64,000 nucleotides of DNA, taken from assembly GCA_016800925.1 (NCBI GenBank), contig JABCPU010000201.1, positions 1 to 64,000 of the forward strand, in the 5' to 3' direction. The notes beneath the pieces are model-generated. The model did not search any database. It saw nothing but the letters and a program-made list of their open reading frames with translations, and was not told the DNA's origin. The translations under genes were made by a program, and so were the position numbers. Numbering within the stretch: the first letter of the stretch is position 1; each line of letters starts with the position of its first letter. The DNA comes from Suillus spraguei. Taxonomy: Eukaryota > Basidiomycota > Agaricomycetes > Boletales > Suillaceae. Below are positions 48,401 to 58,651 of the stretch, piece after piece.

Positions 48401-48903
48401 ACCTCATGAACTGCAGTTCCAAAGTCTCCCAAACCCCTACCTCCAGCCACCTGGCTATGATTAGAGGACCGAAGAATAAGGATTTGTCTCATGAGCAGGT
48501 TTCCCGTTTATGTACGCAGTTCATTACCCATCTTTTTGCTTGCCAGTGAGTTTTTAGTAGCCGTTTGTTACATTCATATCATTCAACAGGCACTACCTAA
48601 ACCTCAGTCCACTCAGCCTACAACAAGACACTCTGACCTGTTTTATGGTCATGAGCAGGTTTCCCGTTTATCCACGTGGTTTATTACCCATCTTTTTGCT
48701 TGTCCAGACTCACATTCTCACCCGCCATCACACCTTATGTCTCCCATTCAACTGCAGATTGTATTCCTGTCGTGCAAACCCTTGCACTCACCCATCACCA
48801 CCACATCTTCTGTTAGTTGGCCGCTCATCAGCTTGTTAATTAACTGGTGAGTCTGTTTCTTTGTCTCACCCGCCCTCACATTCTCACCCACCACCACATC
48901 TTA

Positions 48904-50519
48904 CAGTGGCTCAAAAAACTGTCCGCATGTTTTGACATTTTTCACTATCTATGATATTGTGTGAGAATGAACAAATTCCTCAAGGACATACTTATACCAC
49001 ATTGTAGTATGGCTTCAGGGCTTTTATTTGAGCCCTACACCGTGGGAATCGGCGGAGATATGGTGGAGATATAAGGCTTATAAAATGATGACTCATGTGG
49101 ACAGTTTTTTGAGTGTATATTAAAACTATATAAATCATTATTTATGACACCATAAAAATCATGCCACTATTATATAAATTATAAAGTGGTGTCATTATGT
49201 TATTTTATGACTATATCTAACTATATAAACCAGAATATCTCATGTATCATAGTCATAATCACCATGAAAGCCATCTCCTCTGCTCAAAGAGATAATATCC
49301 TCTCTCTGTCTTATGCTGGCCTCTCTGCTCGCCAAATTTCCTCTAGAACTGGAGTATGCAAGTCCACTGTGGCCAAGTTCATCAAAGAAAGCCACCCAGA
49401 CAAGGAAAACTCTTGTGGAGGACGTCCATCCAAGCTTACCTCTACTGACAAAAGAGCTATTATCCAACATATCACTACAGGAAAGGCTGATAATGCTGTC
49501 CAAGCCACCCATTATATCAATTCCACCATCACTACCCCTGTCTCTTCACAAACTGTGAGGAATGTTCTCAAGGCAGCTCATCTCAAGGCAGTAACAAAGA
49601 AGAAAAGCCTCTTCTCTCCATCAAACATAGGCAGAGAAGACTAGCCTTTGCCTTAGCTCATCAACACTGGACTGTAGAGGACTGGAAGCGTGTTATATGG
49701 TCAGATGAGACCAAAATCAATAGGATTGGGTCAGATGGGAAGGTGTATGTATGGAAAAAGAAGGGAGATGGCCTAACAGACAGAGAGGTTAATGGGACTG
49801 TCAAGTTTGGAGGAGGTTCTTTAATGGTATGGGGCTGTATGGGATGGAATGGTGTGGGAATGCTTGCTGAGGTTGAGGGGAAGATGAATGCTGAGCAGTA
49901 TGTGGACATTTTAAATGACCACTTGCTGCCTAGCTTGGCAGAATCAGGGATTGATGAAGAAGATATCATTTTCCAACAGGATAATGATCCCAAGCACACA
50001 TCCAGAAGAGCTAGGGAATGGTTTGAAGAACATAACATCAATGTTCTTGACTGGCCAGCACAGTCTCCTGATGTCAATGTCATTGAACATCTCTGGGGAA
50101 CACTCAAGAAAAAGCTTCAAGCCTATGAAAACCCCCCTAAAGGAGTATGGGAGCTTTGGGAGAGAGTAGCAGTGGAATGGGGGAAGATCACAGCTGAGGA
50201 TTGCCAGAAATTAATTGAGAGTATGCCTAGAAGGATAGAGGCAGTAATTAAAGCCAAGGGAGGTCATACAAAATACTAGAATACCTGGTTATTACTGTAA
50301 AATACTTGAGTCAAAAAACTGTCCGCATGAGTCACCATTTTGTGAGCCTTGTATCTCCACCATATCTCCACCGATTCCCACGGTGTAGGGCTCAAATGAA
50401 AGCCCTGAAGCCATACTACAATGTGGTATAAGCATGTTTTTGAGGCATTTGTTTGTTCTCACACAATATTATAGATAGTGAAAAATGCCAAAACATGCGG
50501 ACAGTTTTTTGAGCCACTG
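48904..50519 (+). mobile_element. Tc1/mariner element Tc1-1
   Basis: 1616 bp between TA dinucleotides (48902-48903 and 50520-50521), with ends CAGTGGCTCAAAAAACTG. About 210 bp at each end are related inverted repeats. Within each end the motif CTCAAAAAACTGTCCGCATG is repeated in inverted orientation (48910-48929 with 49094-49113; 50310-50329 with 50494-50513). One transposase gene. Its twin is at 58652-60267. Confidence 0.95.
49264..50279 (+). pseudogene. Tc1-1 transposase with one frameshift
   Basis: N-terminal paired-like helix-turn-helix region: SSAQRDNILSLSYAGLSARQISSRTG and STVAKFIKESHPDK, with a GRPSKL hinge. Catalytic domain after the shift: RVIWSDETKINR (Asp 1), IIFQQDNDPKHTSR (Asp 2, the QxDND.H motif) and SPDVNVIEHLWGTLKKKL (third acidic residue, E). 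The frame changes by -1 near 49600 at AAGAAGAAAAGCC: ORF1 stops at 49644 and the second frame runs to 50279. Reading one extra A would give KKKKPLLSIKHRQRR, as in related transposases. Start chosen at MKAISS; a longer upstream frame has no other support. Confidence 0.9.
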
Positions 50520-51020
50520 TATGTCTCCCATTCAACTGCAGATTGTATTCCTGTTGTGCAAACATGGTGAGCAGGTTTCCTGTTCAAGCGCACAGTTCAT
50601 TACCCATCTTTTTGCCAGTCCAGAGTACTGCCCTTCATCATCTAACTCCCAAGTAAAGCTTCCCCATTTCACCACTTATGCCCTTCACTGCACCAAACTC
50701 CATACTTCGGTAACCTTTGCTGCCCTTGTTCTCCTCCAGCGACTCAAGGTGCGCTTTCCCACTGCTTGGGGATCTTCTGGTCGCCATCTTTTCATATCGG
50801 CTTTCATGCTTGCGTCAAAGGTCATCTGTGACAATACTTACTCCAACAAATCCTGGAGTATTGTAGCCCAGGGCATCATCCAATTGCGAGAGATCAACCA
50901 GATGGAGCATGAGATGTGTCAGTATCTGGAGTGGGATTCCCTGCACAAAAGTCCCAATCTTTACTGGGTCACAAGTAGGTTTCCTGTTTATGCGCGCGGT
51001 TCATTACCCATCTTTTTGCT

Positions 51021-51055
51021 AAGGCCCAACAGAACAAAATGTTCTGTTGGGCCTT
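51021..51055. repeat. 35-nt perfect hairpin
   Basis: AAGGCCCAACAGAACA, a 3-nt AAA loop, then its exact reverse complement. The 16-bp stem lies directly after the fourth cyclin-segment copy. It could be a terminator-like or insertion scar structure; role unknown. Confidence 0.85.
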
Positions 51056-51332
51056 TATCATTGATAGAATGTTTATTGCTACACATAGTTTTACTGTCAT
51101 ACTGGCACCCTTGAGAACATTATTACTTGTATATTCGATTCCTCTCAATTCAACACTCTCCTCTGCTTCCAAGAGCTCTGTTTTTGTTGTGCTCAGCTTA
51201 AAATTCTGCGCCCCAAAATTACTGAGTTATGTTATTGTTAGCATTAAGCAAACTTTAAGTGTGCTTCATTTGTCACCAAGTTGATCACTTTGTGCAGCAA
51301 CATCCACTGCACTTCCATCACCATTTGGCATC

Positions 51333-53250
51333 ATGATCTCTTGCTATCCTGTGCATCCTCGTGGTTCCAAACTGTCTGCCAGTACACAGAACAGAGGTTT
51401 GGGAAATAGTACTCTGCTAACACCAGACATCAACTCATCGAGGTCTCGAGGAAGGAGCATCTCAAGTTCGGGCAGGATTCAACTTCAAGTTGGTGGGATC
51501 AAAAGACCTCCTTCTGCATGTAGTTCTGCAGGGGGAGACATTGGTCAAGCACGCTCACTGCTTGGCACAGTTGCAACATCCGTTTCACAAAGCCAGACTG
51601 CTGTTGAACTTGGTGGCAGCGTTCAGTGCTCTCCTGGATTATCTGACTCCTCACTCGAGGAGTCTATCAGTGCTGGTGTACGTCACCAAAGGACTTACTC
51701 TGGTGCTGGCCTGGGCGACCCAACAATGCTTACTCCCTCACACACAAAACGACTCAAAATATATGCAAAGAAAGTGGCCGAGGAGAATGATGTTCCAGAA
51801 CAGGGTCTTTTTAACTTCATTGATGTGAGTTACTTTACTTGATACATGTTGTTTCTTAATTTTATTTTTCAGACTGGTGGAATATATTACATGCTGATTG
51901 ATCTCAAAGTATGCATGATGAAGATTGATTGACTCGATGCGAAAGGCTGCTATGCTTGCTGATATCAAAGAATTATTAAACTCAAAGGATTTCAAGGTAT
52001 TTATTCACACCACAAGTTGCCAGGCTAATTTAATATCATGCAGTCTGGCCTTCAAAATCGTCTGACTGCATGTCTCCTATCACCCAACTTGACTGTGTAT
52101 GTGACAGACACACTCCCTAACATCTCAGTAATGTCCTTCAATATTGACTGTCCCATGAGACTGACACTGTAACAGAGCTTTATCAAGGATAACAGCAGTA
52201 TATTCAAAGTTCCACTGTCACTGTTCGAAGACATACACCTCAGTGCATTATTCGCGTCAATTGTCAGTGACCTACTTTCATCGATTCGAGGTAGTATGAA
52301 GTCCAAGGTATGCGCCTTAATATTCGATCTTAAAAATTTCTAAAAGTATCACTCAGTTGCTCTCATCTATCCGGAAATGCATGAGCATCATGGACACAGT
52401 GAAGTCGCTTGCTCATGGCTGTATAAAGGTTGATGCCGCCCATTGGAATAGGCTTGCATTTTTGGTATGTTTTTGTTGCATTGGACATTGCATAAATGAT
52501 CACATCCAACATTAGCAGCGCTGCCTGCGCATTTTTATGATTGGCACTGGTGACCACAGGGTTCTGTTGCTCAAGACTCTTTACTCTCACTCGCTCATTT
52601 CATCTCTCCATTCCGCTGTCTGTGCCAGAATCAGACCAAAGCTTGGCATCGACATCGACAGCATTGAGCATGAGTTGTATGGCGATGAAGTGGATTATAA
52701 TATACCAGATAGCGCATCAGCAACTAATGAACCTCAGGAAATAAATGATACAGATGCTGGTGGATTCATTTGCAATGGTAATTCACCTGAGACTGGTGGC
52801 TTGGATGAGAACTTGGGTGGGAATGGAGACATGGATCTGGATTACGAGCCTGAAGACAATGAAGGTGTTGATACTACTGTGTTAAACGGTCGCCCACTTC
52901 ACTCAGACAACTCTGGCTTTGGAGACAACGGTAAGCCTGTCGTTTTCAGTGCAGGAAAAATTTGGAACTTCGTCAACATCTCACTTGAAAATATTCGCAA
53001 AATTGCCAAGGAGGAGGCTGCTGCTGATCAAAGTGGATGTACAGGGTATGAAACCGCATTTCGGCAGTAGGTGTTTTCTCACTGTACATCACAAATTGTC
53101 ACTCATTAGCACCAAGAATCCAGGTGGAATATTTCCAGCAGGACCTCACTGAATTTCCCAGCAACATGGTTATTCCTAAACTCCTCGCGAGCAACGCCCC
53201 TCAGTGGCAGACCACTCTCCAGAACACCCTCCTGTGGAATGAGGATTGAT
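51333..53250 (+). pseudogene. Multi-exon gene of unknown function linked to the DDxSGN transposon region (broken)
   Basis: I recognise the protein type from basidiomycete repeat-rich regions but know no function. Visible blocks: a Ser-rich start with LTPSHTKRLKIYAKKVAEENDVPEQGLFNFID; intron from 51825 (GTGAGT..TTCAG); TGGIYYMLIDLK; MRKAAMLADIKELLNSKDFK; SGLQNRLTACLLSPNLTVYVTDT; SIVSDLLSSIRGSMKSK; SSIRKCMSIMDTVKSLAHG; IFMIGTGDHRVLLLKTLYS; an acidic stretch; VFSAGKIWNFVNISLENIRK; and PQWQTTLQNTLLW at the end. Four or five introns of about 48-55 nt fit. Defects: a frame slip near 51930 and an in-frame TAA near 52171. No signal peptide or membrane segment seen. Confidence 0.6.
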
Positions 53251-53317
53251 ACTTATTCTGTTGCTGCTGCTTATTCACTTGTCTGCATACATACATATCA
53301 CACTCACTGTTGTTCAA

Positions 53318-53344
53318 GGGCCTGGACAGCTGCCATTTAAACTG
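53318..53344 (+). repeat. Left terminal inverted repeat of the Harbinger element
   Basis: 27 bp, begins GGGCCTGGACAGC; perfect complement at 60737-60763. Confidence 0.85.
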
Positions 53345-53483
53345 TTGTCTTTCTCATAGTTTGTTTCATTCGCCACAATATATACAAACAATAGTGACAG
53401 CAAAGTGACATAGGGTTTACTTAGGGTTTAGTCACATAAGGATAAGCTTAATGCTGCCTCCATTGGCAGTGAGGGAGCACATC

Positions 53484-53965
53484 TGTTACAGTTGTGTGTG
53501 CCCCTATTCATTTTTCATTTACTTATGTCATGTTCTTTTGTTCTTGCTTGATTTATCATACACATATGCTAAATCACTGACTCATGCACTTCAACGTGCT
53601 TGTATGATAATTATAAGGATACACAGTTATATTCCCATGGTTACATGGTCTGTGCACACATATGGTTCTATTTAAGCACAGTGTACTACACTTGTATTCT
53701 CTACTTTAATCTTACTGGGTTTTACCTGGATTCCTCTTCGCTAAGGACCCCCAATCCTTAGTCATCTCTAAGTCTAAGCACTCCTTAGCCTTAGTCTCTA
53801 TTCTCGTAGAACCTCTTGGACTTGTCTTTGAGGCTGAACCCTTGATCGTACTCAGAAACAGTTCCTTATACCTTTGCCTTGCTCTCTTGTGAGCATTGTA
53901 GAACTTCCCAGCAGACCATCTGTGTCTTTTCACTGTTGCTGGTGACACCATCCCAGTTCGTAACA
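53484..53965 (+). repeat. Solo Gypsy LTR
   Basis: 482 bp, TGTTACAGTTG..GTTCGTAACA, with perfect duplication acatc (53479-53483 and 53966-53970). More diverged than the other solo LTRs. Sits just inside the Harbinger left end. Confidence 0.93.
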
Positions 53966-53991
53966 ACATCCACCAGTTCCATCTCCTCCAG

Positions 53992-55726
53992 ATGGCAGCA
54001 GCAATGGTGGTCCAGCTTATCATAGGTGTTGTCATGGTCTATATGACTCCATTCTTTGATAAAGAGCCTTACCATACCTCAATCCTTTCTGGGCATGCAT
54101 GGGTGCAAGAGCTTGTGAATGGACATCCCGACCGGATCAAGAATGAGCTTGGAATGAGAAAGAATGTGTTCCATGCACTTGTACAAGAACTTCAGACTTG
54201 TGGACTATGTGATTCAAAATATATAACCCTCAATGAACAGCTTGCCATATTTCTCTACACTTGTGTGATAGGGTTATTAAGCCATCATGTTGCAGATGTT
54301 ACAGTTGTACGTGCCCCTATTCATTCTCCCTTTATCTTCTTACTTGTATATCATGTCACATGACTCTGACTCATATGCTCAACACATCTGTACAACACAT
54401 GCCTTCCTTATTAGGATACACAGTTACTTTCTCACGGTTACCTGGTCTGTGCGCACATATCTACCTATATAAGCACAGTGTACTTGTAGTAGATTCTTTA
54501 CTTTAATCTTACTGGGTTTTACCTGGAATCTCCTTCGCTTAGGTCTCCAACCTAAGTCATCTCTAAGTCTAAGCACTCCTTAGCCTTAGTCTCTATTCTC
54601 GCAGAACCTCTTAGACTTGTCTTTGAGGCCGAACCCTTGATCATACTCGGAACGCGTTCCTTGTACTTTCACCTTGTCCTCTTCTGGACATTGTAGAACT
54701 TCCCAGCAGACCGGCTGTGTCTTTTCACTGTCGCTGGTGACGCCATCCCAGTTCGTAACAGCAGAACACTTCCAGCACTCTCACACAACAATGCAGAAGT
54801 ATGTTCACCTTTCAAAGATATTTGTGCTATCAGTAGCCTTACATGGACCTCATCAGATATTTTAAGAGAGTTTTGCTTGCTGAATCTTCAGCTCCATTCT
54901 ACAACAGATTTGTATACCTTCCATGAGACAATGCACCAATACTGAAGGAAATATCAGAGAATTCCAAGTTATTCCCATATTTTTCAGATTCACTTGGAGC
55001 CATTGATGGTACCCATGTTGCATGCTGTCCATCTGCAGCAGAACGGCAACTATCACACAACCACAAAGGTGGTATCAGCCAAAATTGTCTTGCTTGTTGT
55101 TCCTTTGATCTCCAGTTCCAATATGTCCTCAGTGGTTGGAACGGATCAACATCAGACTTGACACTCTACAATAATGCTCGGCTTACAGATCTATATATTC
55201 CAGAAGAGAGATACTATCTTGCAGACACTAGGTTTGGGATATGTGACTCACTCCTTATTCCTTACTGAGGTGTTTGGTACCACCTGGCTGAATGGGGCTG
55301 AGCTGCAGTTTGGTGAGTGATATATCACTAGGTTGGAAGTCTTCTCAATGCTGTGACAGACCAAAAACAACAAAAGAAATATATAATCTTCAGCACGCTC
55401 AAGCTCATAATGTCATTGAGAGAATATTCAGTATCCTCAAGAGATGGTTCATGATACTGGTATACCCACCAGAGTATAGTATGTCAACACAAGCCTGCAT
55501 CCCCCCAGCCCTTTGCGTCATCTATAATTTTATTTGCATTCATGATCTGACAGAAATAGAAGACTTTGATGATGAAGATTTTATTGACCGTGATCCAGGT
55601 GAGTCTGCAGAAGGACCAGCTGACCATCAAGAGAGGCAACAGGCAACAGAAGAGAGAGATAGTATTGCAGAGGCCATGTGGGAGGACTACCATAGGATTT
55701 GTCACACTCATCAGGATGGGATATAG
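53992..55726 (+). pseudogene. Harbinger transposase, interrupted by a solo LTR
   Basis: Two parts, before 54297 and after 54760. The N-terminus reads KEPYHTSILSGHAWVQELVNGHPDRIKNELGMRKNVFHALVQEL, the helical DNA-binding-side region of DDE_4/Harbinger transposases, and LNEQLAIFLYTCVIGLLSHHVAD continues after the LTR as EHFQHSHTTMQKY. The catalytic domain shows LGAIDGTHV (Asp 1), YYLADTRFGICDS (Asp 2 region) and HNVIERIFSILKRWFMIL (Glu), then an acidic C-terminal tail. Several stops, e.g. LIPY-TGA-GVWYHLAEWG near 55266 where CGA/CGG codons would be expected, make it a dead gene. Confidence 0.85.
54297..54760 (+). repeat. Solo Gypsy LTR inside the Harbinger transposase
   Basis: 464 bp with perfect duplication gcaga (54292-54296 and 54761-54765). 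The transposase reading continues correctly once it is removed. Confidence 0.95.
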
Positions 55727-56257
55727 AGACCTACAAAAGATTGATATAGTATGTGAGTCTACAGAGCCTGCCAGTTAATACATATATTTGATTTTTCTAT
55801 CAACAAAAGACTTCCTTGGACCATCATCCATCATGACCATGTAGGCATCAGCAGCGCTAATATCCATTTAAAACACTTCAATAAGTGCCACCATGCTATC
55901 ATCATTGAGGTGCTTTTCTAGCTCTTATGCACATCACATGGCAGCCTGCTTGCAGTGAGGTGGTAGTACAATAGATGTGGATGGTGTTTGTGATTGTGAT
56001 GAGGCTCAAAAGATGTCACTGAACACTGAAAATTGGTCATTGATGGCATAGAGTGCCCCCGCTGATCCACTGACATGTTGGCATTTTGATGTTGGATGAG
56101 AGAGCCTGTAGTACCAGAACCAGAGGCAACAAGGGAAGGTGTTTAGGACTGGGTGGCTAAAAACTTGCACTTGAGTTTCAGTTTGACTGGAGTCATCTCC
56201 TACAGAATTGTGTCATTGTCATCATCATCATCATCATCATCAGCCACTAGTAGTACC

Positions 56258-57727
56258 TGTCACATACCATATCCAGACATGATCTCTGATTCAACTTCTC
56301 AGAAGTCCAGATGTCCGGACCTGCATATCCTATGCTTCCTCCCTTCAATATCCGGATGTCCGGACCTATTCTCCTCTCTATCTCCTGATCTATCCCCATT
56401 CATAATAACTCTGTTTGTACATTCACAAGTCCGGCTCTCTGGCTATCTCTGTATTCCATCTGCTTACTGATCTGTTACTTCACTTCATCTCTGAATTTCA
56501 TTTACTTATGTTCCGTTAGACTTTGCATATGGTTTGTACATAGCCTCGTACTGCGCTGACTGATCTTTCCGTAACTACTGTTAAGACCGTACTCAAAGGT
56601 AGAGAGATCCAAAGGGCTTTGGCCTCAGTTTGTGCACTGTGCCCCTTTCCCGAGTAATGCCCTTTATTTCAGGGAGAAGTTATACATCTGAAGATCTGGA
56701 AGGAGTTGCGTGACAGATCCAGACGTCCAAAGGTTATCCGGAATGTAGGAATAGAACGAAGATTAAGACTAGCTTCGGAATGAGTTCCTAACTAGAAACT
56801 AACAGAGATAGACTATCCGAAGATAGAGTCGGAGATATAGACTATAGGAATCGATCCCAAGTCTTGGAAGATGACTTATAGCAGAAAGTGACTCAAGTCC
56901 AGGGGAAGCAGAATGAGCAGAATCTAAGATGATATTCGAACTAAGGTTCTATGGAGATCTACAAGTGGTTTATATACTGTAAGTATCTAATATGGATAAT
57001 CAACAAGTCTGGGACCGAGGGCTATGTATGAAGTGTAATCGAAGTCTATTAGTTAATGCACAGCGGATCAGTAAGCATGAATTGGAAATGAACACAGGTA
57101 ACGGATCAGTGACACAGGACGGAAATATACACAGCCGCAATACCAGAAACAGGAGGAATGACGAAAGGAGATAGACGCAGATATACACAAGGGAGTTAAG
57201 GTGCGAGAAGTGGGCACTTTTGGATGGGTGATCCAGACAGGATCTGTGGGCCGGACGGAAATAGAATGGATCAGATCTGATCGGATATGGTCGGATCTGG
57301 GATCAGAAGTATGGTATATGACAACTACCTACATATATAAACCACTTGTAAATCTCCATAGTACTTCAGTTCGAATATCAACTTAGTTTCTACTCATTCT
57401 TCTGGACTTAGTCCGCCTCTGAACCTCGTCCGGACTTGAGCTAGTTCTCTTGCCCATCTCCGGACCTTGGACCTCCGTCCTCGGTCATACCTCTGGCTCT
57501 ACCTTCGGGTAGTCTTTATACTGTTTGCTTCTACTCTGGACTTTGTCCGTAGTAGCCTTTAGTCTTCTCCACTCTTATGTCCAGAAGTCCGCCGGACTTT
57601 GCATTCCCATATCTGGATGTGCATGACCCTATAGAAATTAAGGGCACTATACTCAGCAAAGGGGCACAGCACATGAGCTGAGGCCAAGCCCTTCTGGATT
57701 AACCCCTTATTGAGTATGATCTTAACA
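56258..57727 (+). repeat. Solo LTR, TCCGGA-rich family (family 2), with a nested copy
   Basis: Starts TGTCACATACC, ends GTATGATCTTAACA, with perfect duplication gtacc (56253-56257 and 57728-57732). This copy fixes the LTR boundaries of family 2. Interrupted by another family 2 LTR at 56579-57323. Confidence 0.93.
56579..57323 (-). repeat. Nested solo LTR, family 2, opposite orientation
   Basis: 745 bp, TGTTAAGACCGTACTC..GTATATGACA on the plus strand, with perfect duplication actac (56574-56578 and 57324-57328). Removing it restores the outer LTR sequence. Confidence 0.93.
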
Positions 57728-58651
57728 GTACCTCTCTATCAGCAACCACCTTCCCTTTGTCACTGACAGTTCCCACTGCTTGCTCTCACTCCTCAACATG
57801 CTCACCCAGCTGCTCTGCTTCACCTTCTACTGACACAACAGGCTGAACCTCCCCTGGACCTTTATTGGCCTGGCTGTCATCAGGAGAACTTGTTCAGACT
57901 CGAACATCTTGTGCCCAGCACAAAAGGAGTTGGTGCCATGAGAGAGTTGCATGCACATAAGCTTGTCCATCTTGTGGAAACGTTCCCAGCCTTTGTTGTG
58001 AAACAGCTTCACATCAGGATGCATCTGAAAAAAAGATCATATCAGTACTGCTGTTATATCATGATTGAAATGTACCTTTGTGAATGCTGACCAACGACTG
58101 GCATCAGCAGGACTAATATTTGCACCAAGGACATCATCCCATGAAAAACCTGACTGAGATTTGATGTCAATGATAGTGGCATATTTTTCTTGCACTGTAT
58201 GAGTCATAATCAGAATATAATGAGTATTGTGCTAGTATGAGTGAGCAGAGAACGCACATTGATCCACTTATTTTTACATGATTGCCAGTCCCTGCTAGAT
58301 CCCACTACATGATTCTCCATCCAGCGGCAGCAAGTCTTGCAAATGAATGGAAGCACTGGTAAAAGTTGCCTGTTTAAACCCCATACCTGTCATGAATTCC
58401 AAATACAAACCATTATTCTTTCCTCAATTTCTCTAAAGCATCTAAACCCAGTGCTAAGACAAACCCTAACCCTACTGGAATCCTTATATCCGCTTCTATA
58501 ACCAAACTCTCTGATGAAGATGAAGAGATCATCTATGATGCTATTGGATAAGATAAGATAAGATAGTGTCACGTGATCTTAGAACCTTCTATAATATGAT
58601 GTCATCACTATGTCACAAATATCACATTGTACAATTCTCACTTCTATTTTA

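Larger units (their letters stand above)
37434..48464 (+). pseudogene. Basidiomycete transposon protein, DDxSGNxSKxWNKH family, split by element D
   Basis: Coding pieces lie at 37434-37893 and 45497-48464. The first ends VPLIIFMDDVSGNISKQWNKHHAIYML..LPREM and the second resumes LEKEFFVRFVMSSPHAAPMEL, so the insertion is exact. Then GDNPMQAEECSHAGLNCNYFC, an exon with PLLGMN, DTPTEILHTVLLGIVKYF, SKPKFHFLIHLSAY..FGPAIIFSTEHYE and NRQAPSCDSC, and a C-terminal part (SIHNYDHIRLVIPETLQ) with a Pro/His-rich tail. Introns are about 48-55 nt. Defects: an in-frame TGA in ANI-TGA-QQLE near 45950 where CGA is expected, a frame slip near 37735, and a missing N-terminus (cut at 37433). I recognise the family as common in basidiomycete repeats; its superfamily and catalytic residues are not certain to me. 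Confidence 0.75.
48491..50990 (+). pseudogene. Cyclin-box (PCL/Pho80-like) gene fragment with duplicated segments, split by Tc1-1
   Basis: After the Tc1 element the frame 50563-50945 reads EQVSCSSAQFITHLFASPE, LPHFTTYALHCTKLHTSVTFAALVLL, FISAFMLASKVICDNTYSNKSW and INQMEHEMCQYLEW, the cyclin box of fungal PCL-type cyclins, which partner CDKs such as Pho85. The leading segment (GAGCAGGTTTCC..CATCTTTTTGC) occurs four times: near 48496, 48656, 50567 and 50972. A second segment (CTCCCATTCAACTGCAG..) occurs near 48741 and 50524. After CQYLEW the family sequence ends. So this is a rearranged fragment, not a whole gene. It may have been carried by a transposon, since it sits between two transposon-type genes. 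Confidence 0.6.
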
